From contig CABQHF010000068.1 of NCBI GenBank assembly GCA_902463905.1, positions 1 through 9,273 on the forward strand: a DNA stretch of 9,273 nucleotides, written 5' to 3'. Origin of the DNA: an uncultured Faecalibacterium sp. Its GTDB lineage: Bacteria; Bacillota; Clostridia; Oscillospirales; Ruminococcaceae. The notes under the pieces were generated by a model. It was given only the letters and a program-made list of their open reading frames with translations. It made no database searches and was not told the origin of the DNA. The translations under genes and the position numbers were made by a program. Positions 1 through 6,078 of the stretch are shown in pieces (the first letter of the stretch is position 1; each line of letters opens with the position of its first letter).

Positions 1-2
1 AC

Positions 3-227
3 CTGGATCAGGTCGGCGTCGGCAAGCTGGTCAAGATGGCTGCACATGACGGCCGTGAGACCCGCCCCGATCTGGGCCTGGGCATCTGCGGCGAGCACGG
101 CGGCGACCCCACCAGCGTGGAGTTCTGCCACAACGTCGGCCTGGACTACGTCAGCTGCTCTCCCTTCCGTGTGCCCATCGCACGTCTGGCTGCCGCTCAG
201 GCTGCTATTAAAAAACCGAGAGCATAA
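3..227 (+). CDS. ppdK: Pyruvate, phosphate dikinase, C-terminal end (partial)
   Basis: The reading frame is open from the window edge and encodes the last 74 residues of PPDK, which interconverts pyruvate, ATP and phosphate with PEP, AMP and pyrophosphate in the cytoplasm. The visible part is the end of the PEP/pyruvate-binding TIM barrel. It contains GICGEHGGDP, whose cysteine is the catalytic acid/base in clostridial PPDK, then the family's terminal block SCSPFRVPIARLAAAQAA. The gene starts upstream of the window. The protein ends in a short basic tail (KKPRA) after a run of six A; family members differ here, so I do not read this as a frameshift. A terminator follows about 40 bases downstream. 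In anaerobes the enzyme usually serves glycolysis or gluconeogenesis at the PEP/pyruvate node. Identity is near certain from the conserved motifs. Confidence 0.96.
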   Translation: MDQVGVGKLVKMAAHDGRETRPDLGLGICGEHGGDPTSVEFCHNVGLDYVSCSPFRVPIARLAAAQAAIKKPRA

Positions 228-264
228 GGTTTTTGTAGCGAACTATCGTTAAAAATCAAGCATA

Positions 265-304
265 AAATAAGGCTCACCGTCAATTTTGGCGGTGGGCCTT
301 ATTT
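265..304 (+). terminator. Intrinsic terminator after ppdK
   Basis: A 15-bp stem pairs 265-279 (AAATAAGGCTCACCG) with 290-304 (CGGTGGGCCTTATTT), with one G-U wobble and a 10-base loop. The arms carry A-rich and T-rich outer ends, so the hairpin could work in both directions. It lies 38 bases past the ppdK stop codon and also faces the minus-strand recombinase remnant, which ends at 360. Confidence 0.9.
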
Positions 305-359
305 GCTTGCTCATGTATGAGATGAATTGCGTTTAACACAAGGCTGCTTTCCAGAGGCA

Positions 360-1116
360 TCACAGATACACCTCCACGGTCAGGTCGGTCCACGCTGCAC
401 GGCGGAACTGGTGGGGCATCTTGTTGGCTTCCCGGTAACGCTTGGCGGTTTCAAAGTCGATGGTGAAGGTAAGGATGGGCTTTTCCGATACAGCCATCAG
501 ATCGGTGCGCTCCTCTTTGGACTTCTTGCAGCCGGTGTTCAGCTTCCAGCGGTAGGAGTAATCGGCAATGGGGGTGACCACTTCAACGAACTGGTCGATC
601 AATTCAGGAGCAAGACAGGCACCGTGCACATCGACCTTCTGAGAAAGAAAATCGTAGATCGCTTTCATGTCCGAAGAGACCGTCTGAGGATCAGGCGCAG
701 GGGCGAGGGCTTTCAACTCCTGCTCCAAGCGGGCGACCTCGTCATCTGCCTGTTTGCAAAGGGCTTGGTATTCTTCTCGTGGCAGTTCGCCGTCTGCACG
801 CATGGCAGCGTAGTTCAGCTTGCGCTTTTTGATTTTTTCGATCTTGCTCTGAATCGGTGCAACGGACATTCGTGTGGCGGCTTTTCCGTTCTGGCAGCTT
901 TCGATCATCTTGCAGGCACGAAGGATGGCTTTGTTCTGATTGCCCCAGACCTTTTCAAAAATCTTCTTCGCCATCAGTTCCAGCTTCCACTCCGGGATGG
1001 AAATGGCATCACAACTGAGCTGCTGGGTCATGTTGTGCTCCAGAACGAAGGAACGGGTCGGATTGACGGTTCGCATATTGCATTGGTAGCCAAAGACCGG
1101 CGTTCCTTCCTTCCTT
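360..1116 (-). pseudogene. Large serine recombinase, C-terminal remnant
   Basis: Convincing homology runs from about 1100 down to the stop codon at 362-360, roughly 245 residues. It begins inside a zinc-ribbon-like segment (GYQCNMRTVNPTRSF, then a second cysteine in QQLSC) and continues into the long charged helical region typical of the C-terminal half of large serine recombinases (PEWKLELMAKKIFEKVW, then LEQELKALAP). The N-terminal resolvase catalytic domain with its serine nucleophile, the recombinase domain and the first cysteine pair of the ribbon are all missing. Upstream the open frame merely continues through the CRISPR repeats and spacer to an ATG at 1244, giving an artificial 294-residue ORF. 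No ribosome binding site or promoter was seen. Such enzymes move integrative elements, so this is probably what is left of one. The assignment comes from recognising the C-terminal pattern, not from catalytic residues. Confidence 0.75.
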
Positions 1117-1118
1117 CC
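1103..1118. repeat. (TTCC)4 tetranucleotide repeat
   Basis: Four perfect tandem TTCC units sit between the end of recognisable recombinase sequence and the first CRISPR repeat, overlapping the first two bases of that repeat. It may mark the breakpoint or be slippage-generated filler. Confidence 0.85.
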
Positions 1119-1205
1119 TTTCCCCGCATACGCGGGGGTGATCCTCAGATTTTCGGCTTCCTTGCGGGCTGCAACAGCCTTTCCCCGCATACGCGGGGGT
1201 GATCC
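1117..1205 (+). CRISPR. Two-repeat type I-E-like CRISPR relic, one spacer
   Basis: Two identical 28-base repeats lie at 1117-1144 and 1178-1205. They share the core TTCCCCGCATACGCGGGG followed by GTGATCC, and contain the short palindrome CCCCGC/GCGGGG. The spacer at 1145-1177 is 33 bases, so the period is 61, as expected for type I-E arrays. Bases on either side of the repeats differ (1116/1177 and 1145/1206), which fixes the repeat length at 28. The position one period upstream (1056-1083) carries no repeat; at 1239-1266 there is no convincing one either. With the usual I-E orientation a leader should lie to the left, but that side is recombinase remnant and not an AT-rich leader. No cas genes are in the window. 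I read this as a relic, not a working array. Confidence 0.85.
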
Positions 1206-1230
1206 CGGCGTATACCAGAACCTGACATGA

Positions 1231-1843
1231 ATCCTGGACTCCATATCTTCCCCGGTGGCGATCCTGATTCCGTTTATCGGCTGGGGCGCCTACATTATGG
1301 GCCTGATCCGAGCGGAGTATGACAACTATCATGATTCCGCTGGTCACTTTTACCCACAAGGATTTTTCCCTGATGAAAAAAGCAGAGCGGGAGGCAGCGT
1401 CGAAAGATTACTCGTTCGATGAAGCACTGCCCACCGATGCAGAAAAAGCGGATGGCTATTCCCTCAAGAACGCAAAGCCCATCATGGTGATCCTGCCCAT
1501 CGTGGTCACCTTTGCAATCATGATGCCGCTGGCCATCCCCATGGCACATGCGTTCGGCATTCCATATGCCATCGCAACAGGCGCTGTGCTTTCCGGCGGT
1601 CTGTTCGGAGACCATTGCTCGCCGATCTCGGACACCACGATCCTTTCCTCCACCGGTACCGAATGTGACCTTGTGGAGCGCGTAAATACTCAGCTGCCAT
1701 ATGCTGCGGTAAACAGCGTCATCGCAGTTGGATGCTACATTCTGGTGAGCTTTACCCATAGCCCGCTGATCGTTCTGCTGGCAGTGGCACTGCAGGCTGC
1801 AACGATCCTGATCCGGAACCGGCTGGATCTCAAAAAGGTTTGA
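1231..1843 (+). pseudogene. nhaC: NhaC-family Na+/H+ antiporter, broken remnant
   Basis: Two pieces of one antiporter lie in different frames. The first, about 1231-1323, reads SSPVAILIPFIGWGAYIMGL, a transmembrane segment, and its frame is closed upstream by TGA at 1228. The second, 1307-1843, starts after TGA at 1304 and covers the C-terminal third: IMIPLVTFTHKDF, a hydrophobic helix, the family hallmark GDHCSPISDTTILSSTG, then a final hydrophobic segment. The loop and helix normally between these pieces look missing, so an internal deletion that shifts frame near 1304-1325 is likely. The N-terminal half of the roughly 450-500-residue family protein is gone, its break lying next to the CRISPR relic. 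An ATG at 1319 could open a 174-residue ORF, but no good ribosome binding site precedes it. NhaC proteins exchange Na+ for H+ across the membrane; this copy cannot be functional. Family assignment is strong. Confidence 0.85.
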
Positions 1844-1867
1844 TTTTTTGTGTATCGTATGGATCGG

Positions 1868-2422
1868 TCAATGCACCTTTGGCGTAAAGCCGATGCGTTT
1901 CTTGAAGCTCTGCCACAGGCGCACCACGCGCTCCCGGGGCAGAAGATAGTTGACCAGCAGCGCGATGAGCACGCCGATGGTGGTGTCGAAGATGCGGTTC
2001 AAAGAATAGCTGACATAGCTCTCGATGGGTGTGGAGTACAGCACGATGCACAGCACCACACCACCGGGCTGGACGCCGCCGGGCCAGAAGTACTGGCAAA
2101 GCAGGATCAGCACGATGATGGCAGCGCACAGCAGAACAGCCAGAAACATACTGTGCCCGCCCTGCGGGTACACCAGCAGATACACCCAGAACACCGCAAT
2201 GGCCAGCAGGCCGCCGATCAGGGTGCCGAACAGGCGGTTGCCGCCGTTTTGGATGGAATCCGGCATATCGGTGCCCATGCCGAAGATGACGCCAATGCAG
2301 GCAAAGGCCGGGTTGCGGCCGATCAGGCAGTAGACCATGGCTACCAGCATGGCGGTAACGGCGGTTTTGATGGTGCGCCAGCCTACATGCAGCCGGAAGT
2401 CGGAGCGCGGAAATTGAGGCAT
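1868..2422 (-). CDS. FUSC/aromatic acid exporter-like membrane protein
   Basis: The gene encodes 184 residues. After a short N-terminus comes GWRTIKTAV, resembling the R-T-x-K-T opening of ArAE_1/FUSC proteins, then four to five hydrophobic helices separated by short loops such as MGTDMPDSIQNGGNR, which resembles the family's first cytoplasmic loop. A basic C-terminal tail (LPRERVVRLWQSFKKR) follows the last helix. Family members export aromatic acids or related compounds in some species; the substrate here is unknown. Many relatives have a large cytoplasmic C-terminal domain that is absent here, so this is a membrane-domain-only form. The start at 2422 is chosen because GAGGAGG lies 8 bases upstream (2431-2437). 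The frame stays open far upstream to 4039, but only as antisense of the kinase gene. The gene is divergent from the two-component operon and convergent with the nhaC remnant. No terminator is obvious. Confidence 0.85.
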   Translation of the reverse strand: MPQFPRSDFRLHVGWRTIKTAVTAMLVAMVYCLIGRNPAFACIGVIFGMGTDMPDSIQNGGNRLFGTLIGGLLAIAVFWVYLLVYPQGGHSMFLAVLLCAAIIVLILLCQYFWPGGVQPGGVVLCIVLYSTPIESYVSYSLNRIFDTTIGVLIALLVNYLLPRERVVRLWQSFKKRIGFTPKVH

Positions 2423-2474
2423 TGTCGATTCCTCCTCTGAAATGCCCGGATAAACTGAAAGAACTTTCTTGTAT

Positions 2475-2503
2475 ACAATAACATAGCGGCAAAAATCCTG
2501 CAA
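2475..2503 (-). promoter_or_regulatory. Candidate promoter of the FUSC-like gene
   Basis: On the minus strand TTGCAG (2503-2498) and TATTGT (2480-2475) are separated by 17 bases, about 50 bases before the ribosome binding site. Both boxes deviate from consensus, so this is a plausible but weak call. Confidence 0.4.
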
Positions 2504-2530
2504 GAGGAAACTACAGAAAAAAGCACGGCG

Positions 2531-2545
2531 GTGCATGGATTGCAC
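2531..2545. promoter_or_regulatory. Palindrome over the kinase -35 box
   Basis: GTGCA (2531-2535) and TGCAC (2541-2545) form a perfect inverted repeat with a 5-base centre. The right arm is part of the -35 hexamer TTGCAC. A second small inverted repeat, GCAC/GTGC at 2523-2534, shares the left arm. The position suits an operator, but no regulator is identified. Confidence 0.35.
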
Positions 2546-2568
2546 TTCCGGCCAAAATCCACTATAAT
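2540..2568 (+). promoter_or_regulatory. Sigma-70-type promoter of the two-component operon
   Basis: TTGCAC (2540-2545) and a consensus TATAAT (2563-2568) are 17 bases apart. Transcription would start near 2575, leaving a leader of about 50 bases. This placement also rules out the upstream in-frame ATG codons at 2531 and 2567 as starts of the kinase. Confidence 0.82.
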
Positions 2569-2580
2569 GGGAAGCGGAGA

Positions 2581-2601
2581 TGCCGCCCGGAAAGGGCGGC
2601 A
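2581..2601 (+). promoter_or_regulatory. GC-rich leader hairpin before the kinase gene
   Basis: TGCCGCCC (2581-2588) pairs perfectly with GGGCGGCA (2594-2601) around a GGAAA loop, in the 5' leader just after the predicted transcription start and 10 bases before the ribosome binding site. No T-run follows, so it is not a standard terminator. It could stabilise the mRNA or affect translation. Confidence 0.6.
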
Positions 2602-2623
2602 GACAAAACGTGGGAGGCGCGCT

Positions 2624-4090
2624 ATGACAGAATGCAGACGGAGGGTAGGTACGACCCTGCGCAGCAAAGCCACGGGCTGGCTTGCGGCGATCCTTCTGGT
2701 CACGCTGCTGTCCACCGGCATTGCCGTGGCGGTGGGGCAATGGAGCGCAAATGCACTGGACGCGCTCCTTGCGGAAAATGCAGCCTGCTATGCCGTGCAG
2801 GACAGCATCAAGGATGAGACCCAGGCGTTTGCCCGCTATGTGCGGGAGCCTACCCAGGAAAACGATGAGACCTATCAGGCGGCCTGCACAGCCACGGAGC
2901 AGAGCCTTGCGGCATTGCCGCAGGATTACGCCCGCCTTGCGGAGGAGCGCTACGCGCGCACTTGGAACCTGCTGCAGGGCTACGAGGGCTACCAGGAAAT
3001 GCGGGACACCTTTTTGCAGCTCTCCCCCACGGCGGACGGCTATGTGGATCAGATGTACCGCGTGATGGAGATGCAGCAGTACCTGCAGGAATATGCCCTG
3101 CGCCTGACCCAGGCCACCCTGGAGCAGGAGAACAGCCTGTACAGCAGCACGGCTGCCCGCATCCGGCAGCTGCCGTGGCTGTATCTGGTGCTGATCCTGG
3201 CGGCGGCGGGGCTGATGCTGCTGCTGATCCGGGCACTGAACGCGGTAGTGGTGGCCCCACTGCTGCGGCTTGCCGGGGCGGCAGGGCAGATCGCCGGGGG
3301 CGATTTTTCCGGGCAGGATCTCCCGGTGGAAAGCACGGATGAGGTCGGGCAGCTGACCGGCACCTTCAACCGGATGAAGCACGCCATGCAGGAGAGCCTT
3401 GACACCCAGGCCGCACTCCACCGGGAGGAGATGCACAACCTCTCGCTGGAAAAGGAGCTGGAGCACGCCCGGCTGGAAGTGCTCAAGAGCCAGGTGAACC
3501 CGCACTTCCTGTTCAACACCCTGAATATGATCTCCTGCATGGCCCGGCTGGAGGATGCCTCCACCACCGACCAGATGATCGTGCATCTGGGCAATCTGTT
3601 CCGGCACAATCTGCGCACCAAACAGCAGCAGATCACGCTGGAAGAAGAACTGGAAGGGCTGGACGAGTACATCAGCCTGCAGCAGATGCGGTTCGATGGC
3701 CGCATCACGGTGAAAAAAGACATCCGGGTGCAGCCTGCTGCGGTGCAGGTGCCTTCCTTCACTCTGCAGCCCATCGTGGAAAATGCCTACTCCCATGGGC
3801 TGCGGTCCCGCGAGACGGACGGGCACATCCTGCTGCGGGCATGGATGCAGGGGAACACGCTCATGCTGACGGTGGCCGACAACGGCTGCGGCATGAGCCG
3901 GGAAGAACTGGAAGCCCTGCAGGATAAAATGGCTCACAGCGAGCAGACGGGGCATAACATCGGGCTGGGCAACATCTCCCACCGGATGAAGATGCTGTAT
4001 CCGGAGGGCCGGATGCAGGTATGCAGCCGCAAGGGGCATGGCACCGTGGTGTGGTTTGCCATCCCGCAGAAACAGGAGGAACAGGCATGA
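2624..4090 (+). CDS. Sensor histidine kinase, LytS/YesM type
   Basis: The 488-residue product senses a signal outside the cell and phosphorylates the regulator encoded next to it. A basic N-terminus leads into TM1 (about 18-38), then an extracytoplasmic helical sensor of about 144 residues, TM2 (about 183-206), and a HAMP linker (about 207-258, with TDEVGQLTGTFNRM). A short coiled coil leads to the His_kinase domain with QVNPHFLFNTLN, where H294 is the expected phosphorylation site. The ATPase domain shows the N box LQPIVENAYSHG (N387), VADNGCGM and GLGNISHRM. All key residues are present. The start is set by GGGAGG at 2612-2617, six bases upstream, and by the promoter at 2540-2568. The stop overlaps the regulator start as ATGA. 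The sensor lacks a recognisable PAS or Cache fold by eye, so the ligand may be detected through a partner protein. Confidence 0.93.
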   Translation: MTECRRRVGTTLRSKATGWLAAILLVTLLSTGIAVAVGQWSANALDALLAENAACYAVQDSIKDETQAFARYVREPTQENDETYQAACTATEQSLAALPQDYARLAEERYARTWNLLQGYEGYQEMRDTFLQLSPTADGYVDQMYRVMEMQQYLQEYALRLTQATLEQENSLYSSTAARIRQLPWLYLVLILAAAGLMLLLIRALNAVVVAPLLRLAGAAGQIAGGDFSGQDLPVESTDEVGQLTGTFNRMKHAMQESLDTQAALHREEMHNLSLEKELEHARLEVLKSQVNPHFLFNTLNMISCMARLEDASTTDQMIVHLGNLFRHNLRTKQQQITLEEELEGLDEYISLQQMRFDGRITVKKDIRVQPAAVQVPSFTLQPIVENAYSHGLRSRETDGHILLRAWMQGNTLMLTVADNGCGMSREELEALQDKMAHSEQTGHNIGLGNISHRMKMLYPEGRMQVCSRKGHGTVVWFAIPQKQEEQA

Positions 4091-4869
4091 AGTGCAAGCT
4101 GCTGGTAGCGGAGGATGAGCTGATCGAGCGCAAGGTGCTGTGCAAAACGCTGCAGAAGTACCTGAGCGACCTCATCGTGCTGTATGAAGCCAAAAACGGG
4201 CGGGAAGCCATCGAGATCTTTGAGCGGGAGGCTCCGCAGGTGGTGATCCTGGATATCGAGATGCCTGGCACCACCGGGCTGGAAGTGGCGCGCAAGATCC
4301 GGGAAACAGACAAGAACTGCGGCATCCTGTTCCTGACCGGCTTTGATAAATTTGCCTATGCAAAGCAGGCCATCTCGGTGCGCGCGCTGGATTATCTGCT
4401 CAAGCCTTACAATGAGCAGGAACTGGTGTTTGCGGTGGAGGAGGCCATCCGGCAGACGGCGGCACCGGCGGCCCGGTTTGCCCCGGCCCCGGCAGCGGAG
4501 CCTGTCCGCCGGGAAGAGGACGAGGACGCGCGCACCGCCATCATGCGGGCCGAGATCATCAGCTTTATCGAGAACCACTACCGGGAGGACATCTCCATGC
4601 AGGACGCAGCGGCGGCACTGCGCTACTCGGATGCCTACTTCTGCAAGCTGTTCAAGCAATGCTTCCAGGTGAACTTTTCCGCCTATCTGAACCAGTACCG
4701 GGTGGAAAAGGCCAAGAAGCTGATCCTGGATTCCCGCCTGAACCTGAAGAACGTGGGCACGGCAGTGGGGTACAGCGATGCCAACTATTTTACGCGGGTG
4801 TTCAAGCGCCTGACCGGGCAGACGCCTTCCGAATACCGGCAGGCCGCGGCAGAAAAAGCGGTACAATAA
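4087..4869 (+). CDS. Response regulator, REC plus AraC-type DNA-binding domain
   Basis: The 260-residue protein is the cognate partner of the preceding kinase. The receiver domain (about 1-120) has the acidic pair E9/D10, phosphoacceptor D56 in VVILDIEMP, T84 and K106 in LLKPY. A linker rich in Ala, Pro and charged residues (about 121-155) follows. The C-terminal AraC/XylS domain (about 158-255) has two helix-turn-helix units: DAAAALRYSDAYFCKLFKQ and NVGTAVGYSDANYFTRVFKR, ending with the usual TGQTPSEYR. Regulators of this type normally bind tandem direct repeats and activate nearby transport or catabolic genes. The start overlaps the kinase stop (ATGA), with AGGAGGA six bases upstream (4074-4080), so translation is probably coupled. 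The nearest plausible targets are the TRAP genes to the right; the direct repeats upstream of dctP are candidate sites. That link is inference. Confidence 0.95.
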   Translation: MKCKLLVAEDELIERKVLCKTLQKYLSDLIVLYEAKNGREAIEIFEREAPQVVILDIEMPGTTGLEVARKIRETDKNCGILFLTGFDKFAYAKQAISVRALDYLLKPYNEQELVFAVEEAIRQTAAPAARFAPAPAAEPVRREEDEDARTAIMRAEIISFIENHYREDISMQDAAAALRYSDAYFCKLFKQCFQVNFSAYLNQYRVEKAKKLILDSRLNLKNVGTAVGYSDANYFTRVFKRLTGQTPSEYRQAAAEKAVQ

Positions 4870-4875
4870 AAGCAA

Positions 4876-4913
4876 AAAGAGCGTCTGCACAACGCATCGT
4901 GCAGACGCTCTTT
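4876..4913. terminator. Bidirectional terminator between regulator and second dctP
   Basis: A perfect 15-bp stem pairs AAAGAGCGTCTGCAC (4876-4890) with GTGCAGACGCTCTTT (4899-4913) around an 8-base loop. Purine-rich A and T outer ends serve both strands. It separates the two convergent genes ending at 4869 and 4947. Confidence 0.92.
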
Positions 4914-4946
4914 GCATATTCAGGGCATACCCCGTGCAGAGCCATT

Positions 4947-5933
4947 TTACTTGCTGCGGATCTCTTCGATCAGCGGCAGATAATCGGCGCAGTACTGCGC
5001 ATACAGGGGCTGCACCAGCTCCCGGAAACGATCCATTTCCTCCTGCGGCAGCGGCATCTCCCGGCAGCCGGCGGCCAGCGCAGCTTCCCGGGCAGTGGTT
5101 TCCTCCTGTGCCCAGATCGTCCGCTCATAGGTCGCCGATTCTTCCGCACAGGCCCGGATGATTTTCTGGTATTCTTCCGGCAGCTTGTTCCAGGTCCTGC
5201 CGCTGGCCAGCTGCACTTCCGGCACGCGGGTGTGGGCGTCGGCCAGATAATACCGTGCCACCTTGTAGTGCTCCATGGAATAATAGGCCGGCCAGTTGTT
5301 TTCGGCCATGTCGATCTGGCCGGTCTCCAGGGCGGAATACACATCGCTGTAGGCCGAGGTCTCCGGCACTGCGCCCAGCAGCCGGATCATATCCTGTACC
5401 ACGCCGGAGTCCTGCACACGGACCACTTTGCCCTGGATATCGTTCAGGCTGTGGATCGCGCGGCGGGAATAGAACGAGCGCGCACCGGCGTCGTACCAGC
5501 TCAGGCCTATGGCATTTTCTGCGGCAAAATCCTGCAGAAAGCTCTGCCCGATCTCCCCGTCCAGAACCCGCCACATCTGGGCGGAATCCTGATACAGGTA
5601 AGGCATCAGCAGCACATTCAGGCGGGGCAGCTCATCGGTCAGAATCGAGATAGACATGCGGGTAAAATCCACTCCGCCGATGGCCAGCTGCTCCCATACC
5701 TGCTGCTCAGTGCCGTATTCGCCGTTGGCCTCCACCCGGATGGCCACCTTGCCCTCCGTCCGCTCCCGGACGAGGCCCGCAAAATACTGCGCGCCCCGGG
5801 TGGTGGGGTAATCCACCGGCTGGTTGTCGGCGTAGGTCAGCACGAAATCCGGTGTGGTCTCATCTGCTGCCCCGCAGCCCGCCAGATACAGCGCGGCAAG
5901 CCCCATCCCGGCCAGAAAGGTCCGTCTGCGCAT
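4947..5933 (-). CDS. dctP: TRAP-type solute-binding lipoprotein (second, orphan DctP)
   Basis: The 328-residue product is an extracytoplasmic DctP-family binding protein. The N-terminus MRRRTF, a hydrophobic stretch and the lipobox LAGC put the lipidated cysteine at C20. The mature part shows the family pattern: FYSRRAIHSLNDIQGKVVRV, with R172 at the place of the arginine that binds substrate carboxylate in DctP proteins, then DVYSALETGQIDMAENN. AGGAGGC lies 7 bases upstream (5941-5947). It shares only scattered motifs with the other binding protein in the window, so they probably differ in ligand or job. It follows the complete dctPQM set but is separated from it by a terminator and has its own promoter. 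With no second dctQ or dctM, it either feeds the same permease or acts as a sensing accessory for the kinase, like DctB with DctS in Bacillus subtilis. Confidence 0.92.
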   Translation of the reverse strand: MRRRTFLAGMGLAALYLAGCGAADETTPDFVLTYADNQPVDYPTTRGAQYFAGLVRERTEGKVAIRVEANGEYGTEQQVWEQLAIGGVDFTRMSISILTDELPRLNVLLMPYLYQDSAQMWRVLDGEIGQSFLQDFAAENAIGLSWYDAGARSFYSRRAIHSLNDIQGKVVRVQDSGVVQDMIRLLGAVPETSAYSDVYSALETGQIDMAENNWPAYYSMEHYKVARYYLADAHTRVPEVQLASGRTWNKLPEEYQKIIRACAEESATYERTIWAQEETTAREAALAAGCREMPLPQEEMDRFRELVQPLYAQYCADYLPLIEEIRSK

Positions 5934-5968
5934 AGGTTCCGCCTCCTTTTGCGGTTGCTGTTACCAGT

Positions 5969-5998
5969 AGTATAGCGCATCTGCCCCCGGCGGTGCAA
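5969..5998 (-). promoter_or_regulatory. Promoter of the second dctP
   Basis: On the minus strand TTGCAC (5998-5993) and TATACT (5974-5969) are 18 bases apart, with a start expected near 5962 and a leader of about 29 bases. The -35 box is identical to that of the two-component operon. The promoter lies just after the dctM terminator, showing independent transcription. Confidence 0.75.
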
Positions 5999-6011
5999 GC
6001 CCATAAAACAG

Positions 6012-6049
6012 ACAAAAGGCGGTGCCTTGCAGTGGGCACCGCCTTTTGT
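6012..6049 (-). terminator. Terminator of the dctPQM operon
   Basis: A perfect 15-bp stem pairs ACAAAAGGCGGTGCC (6012-6026) with GGCACCGCCTTTTGT (6035-6049) around an 8-base loop. In the minus direction it comes 29 bases after the dctM stop and ends in a T-rich tract. It separates dctM from the second dctP. Confidence 0.9.
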
Positions 6050-6078
6050 ACCATAGGAGAAGAAGGGAATGTCAGATT

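Noticed and set aside
327..1202. 291-residue open frame on the plus strand
   Set aside because: It is antisense to the recombinase remnant and ends in translated CRISPR repeats.
1239..1266. Possible third, degenerate CRISPR repeat (TTCCCCGGTGGCGATCC)
   Set aside because: It lies one period after repeat 2 but needs a deletion of about eight bases to align, and the stretch is explained as antiporter coding sequence (SSPVAILIP).
1319..1843. Functional 174-residue antiporter gene starting at ATG 1319
   Set aside because: The start falls inside the family's conserved region, there is no good ribosome binding site, and most of the transport domain is missing.
1810..1850. Terminator after the nhaC remnant
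   Set aside because: A six-T run follows the stop codon, but the only nearby inverted repeat (GATCC/GGATC, 1810-1829) has five base pairs, a ten-base loop and lies too far upstream.
1868..4039. 723-residue open frame on the minus strand
   Set aside because: Only its last 184 residues are a real membrane protein with its own ribosome binding site at 2431-2437. The rest is antisense to the histidine kinase and reads as low-complexity His, Leu and Gln-rich sequence caused by GC-rich codon bias.
4659..5975. 438-residue open frame on the plus strand
   Set aside because: It runs through the end of the regulator in another frame, through a strong terminator, then antisense to the second dctP. No family features.
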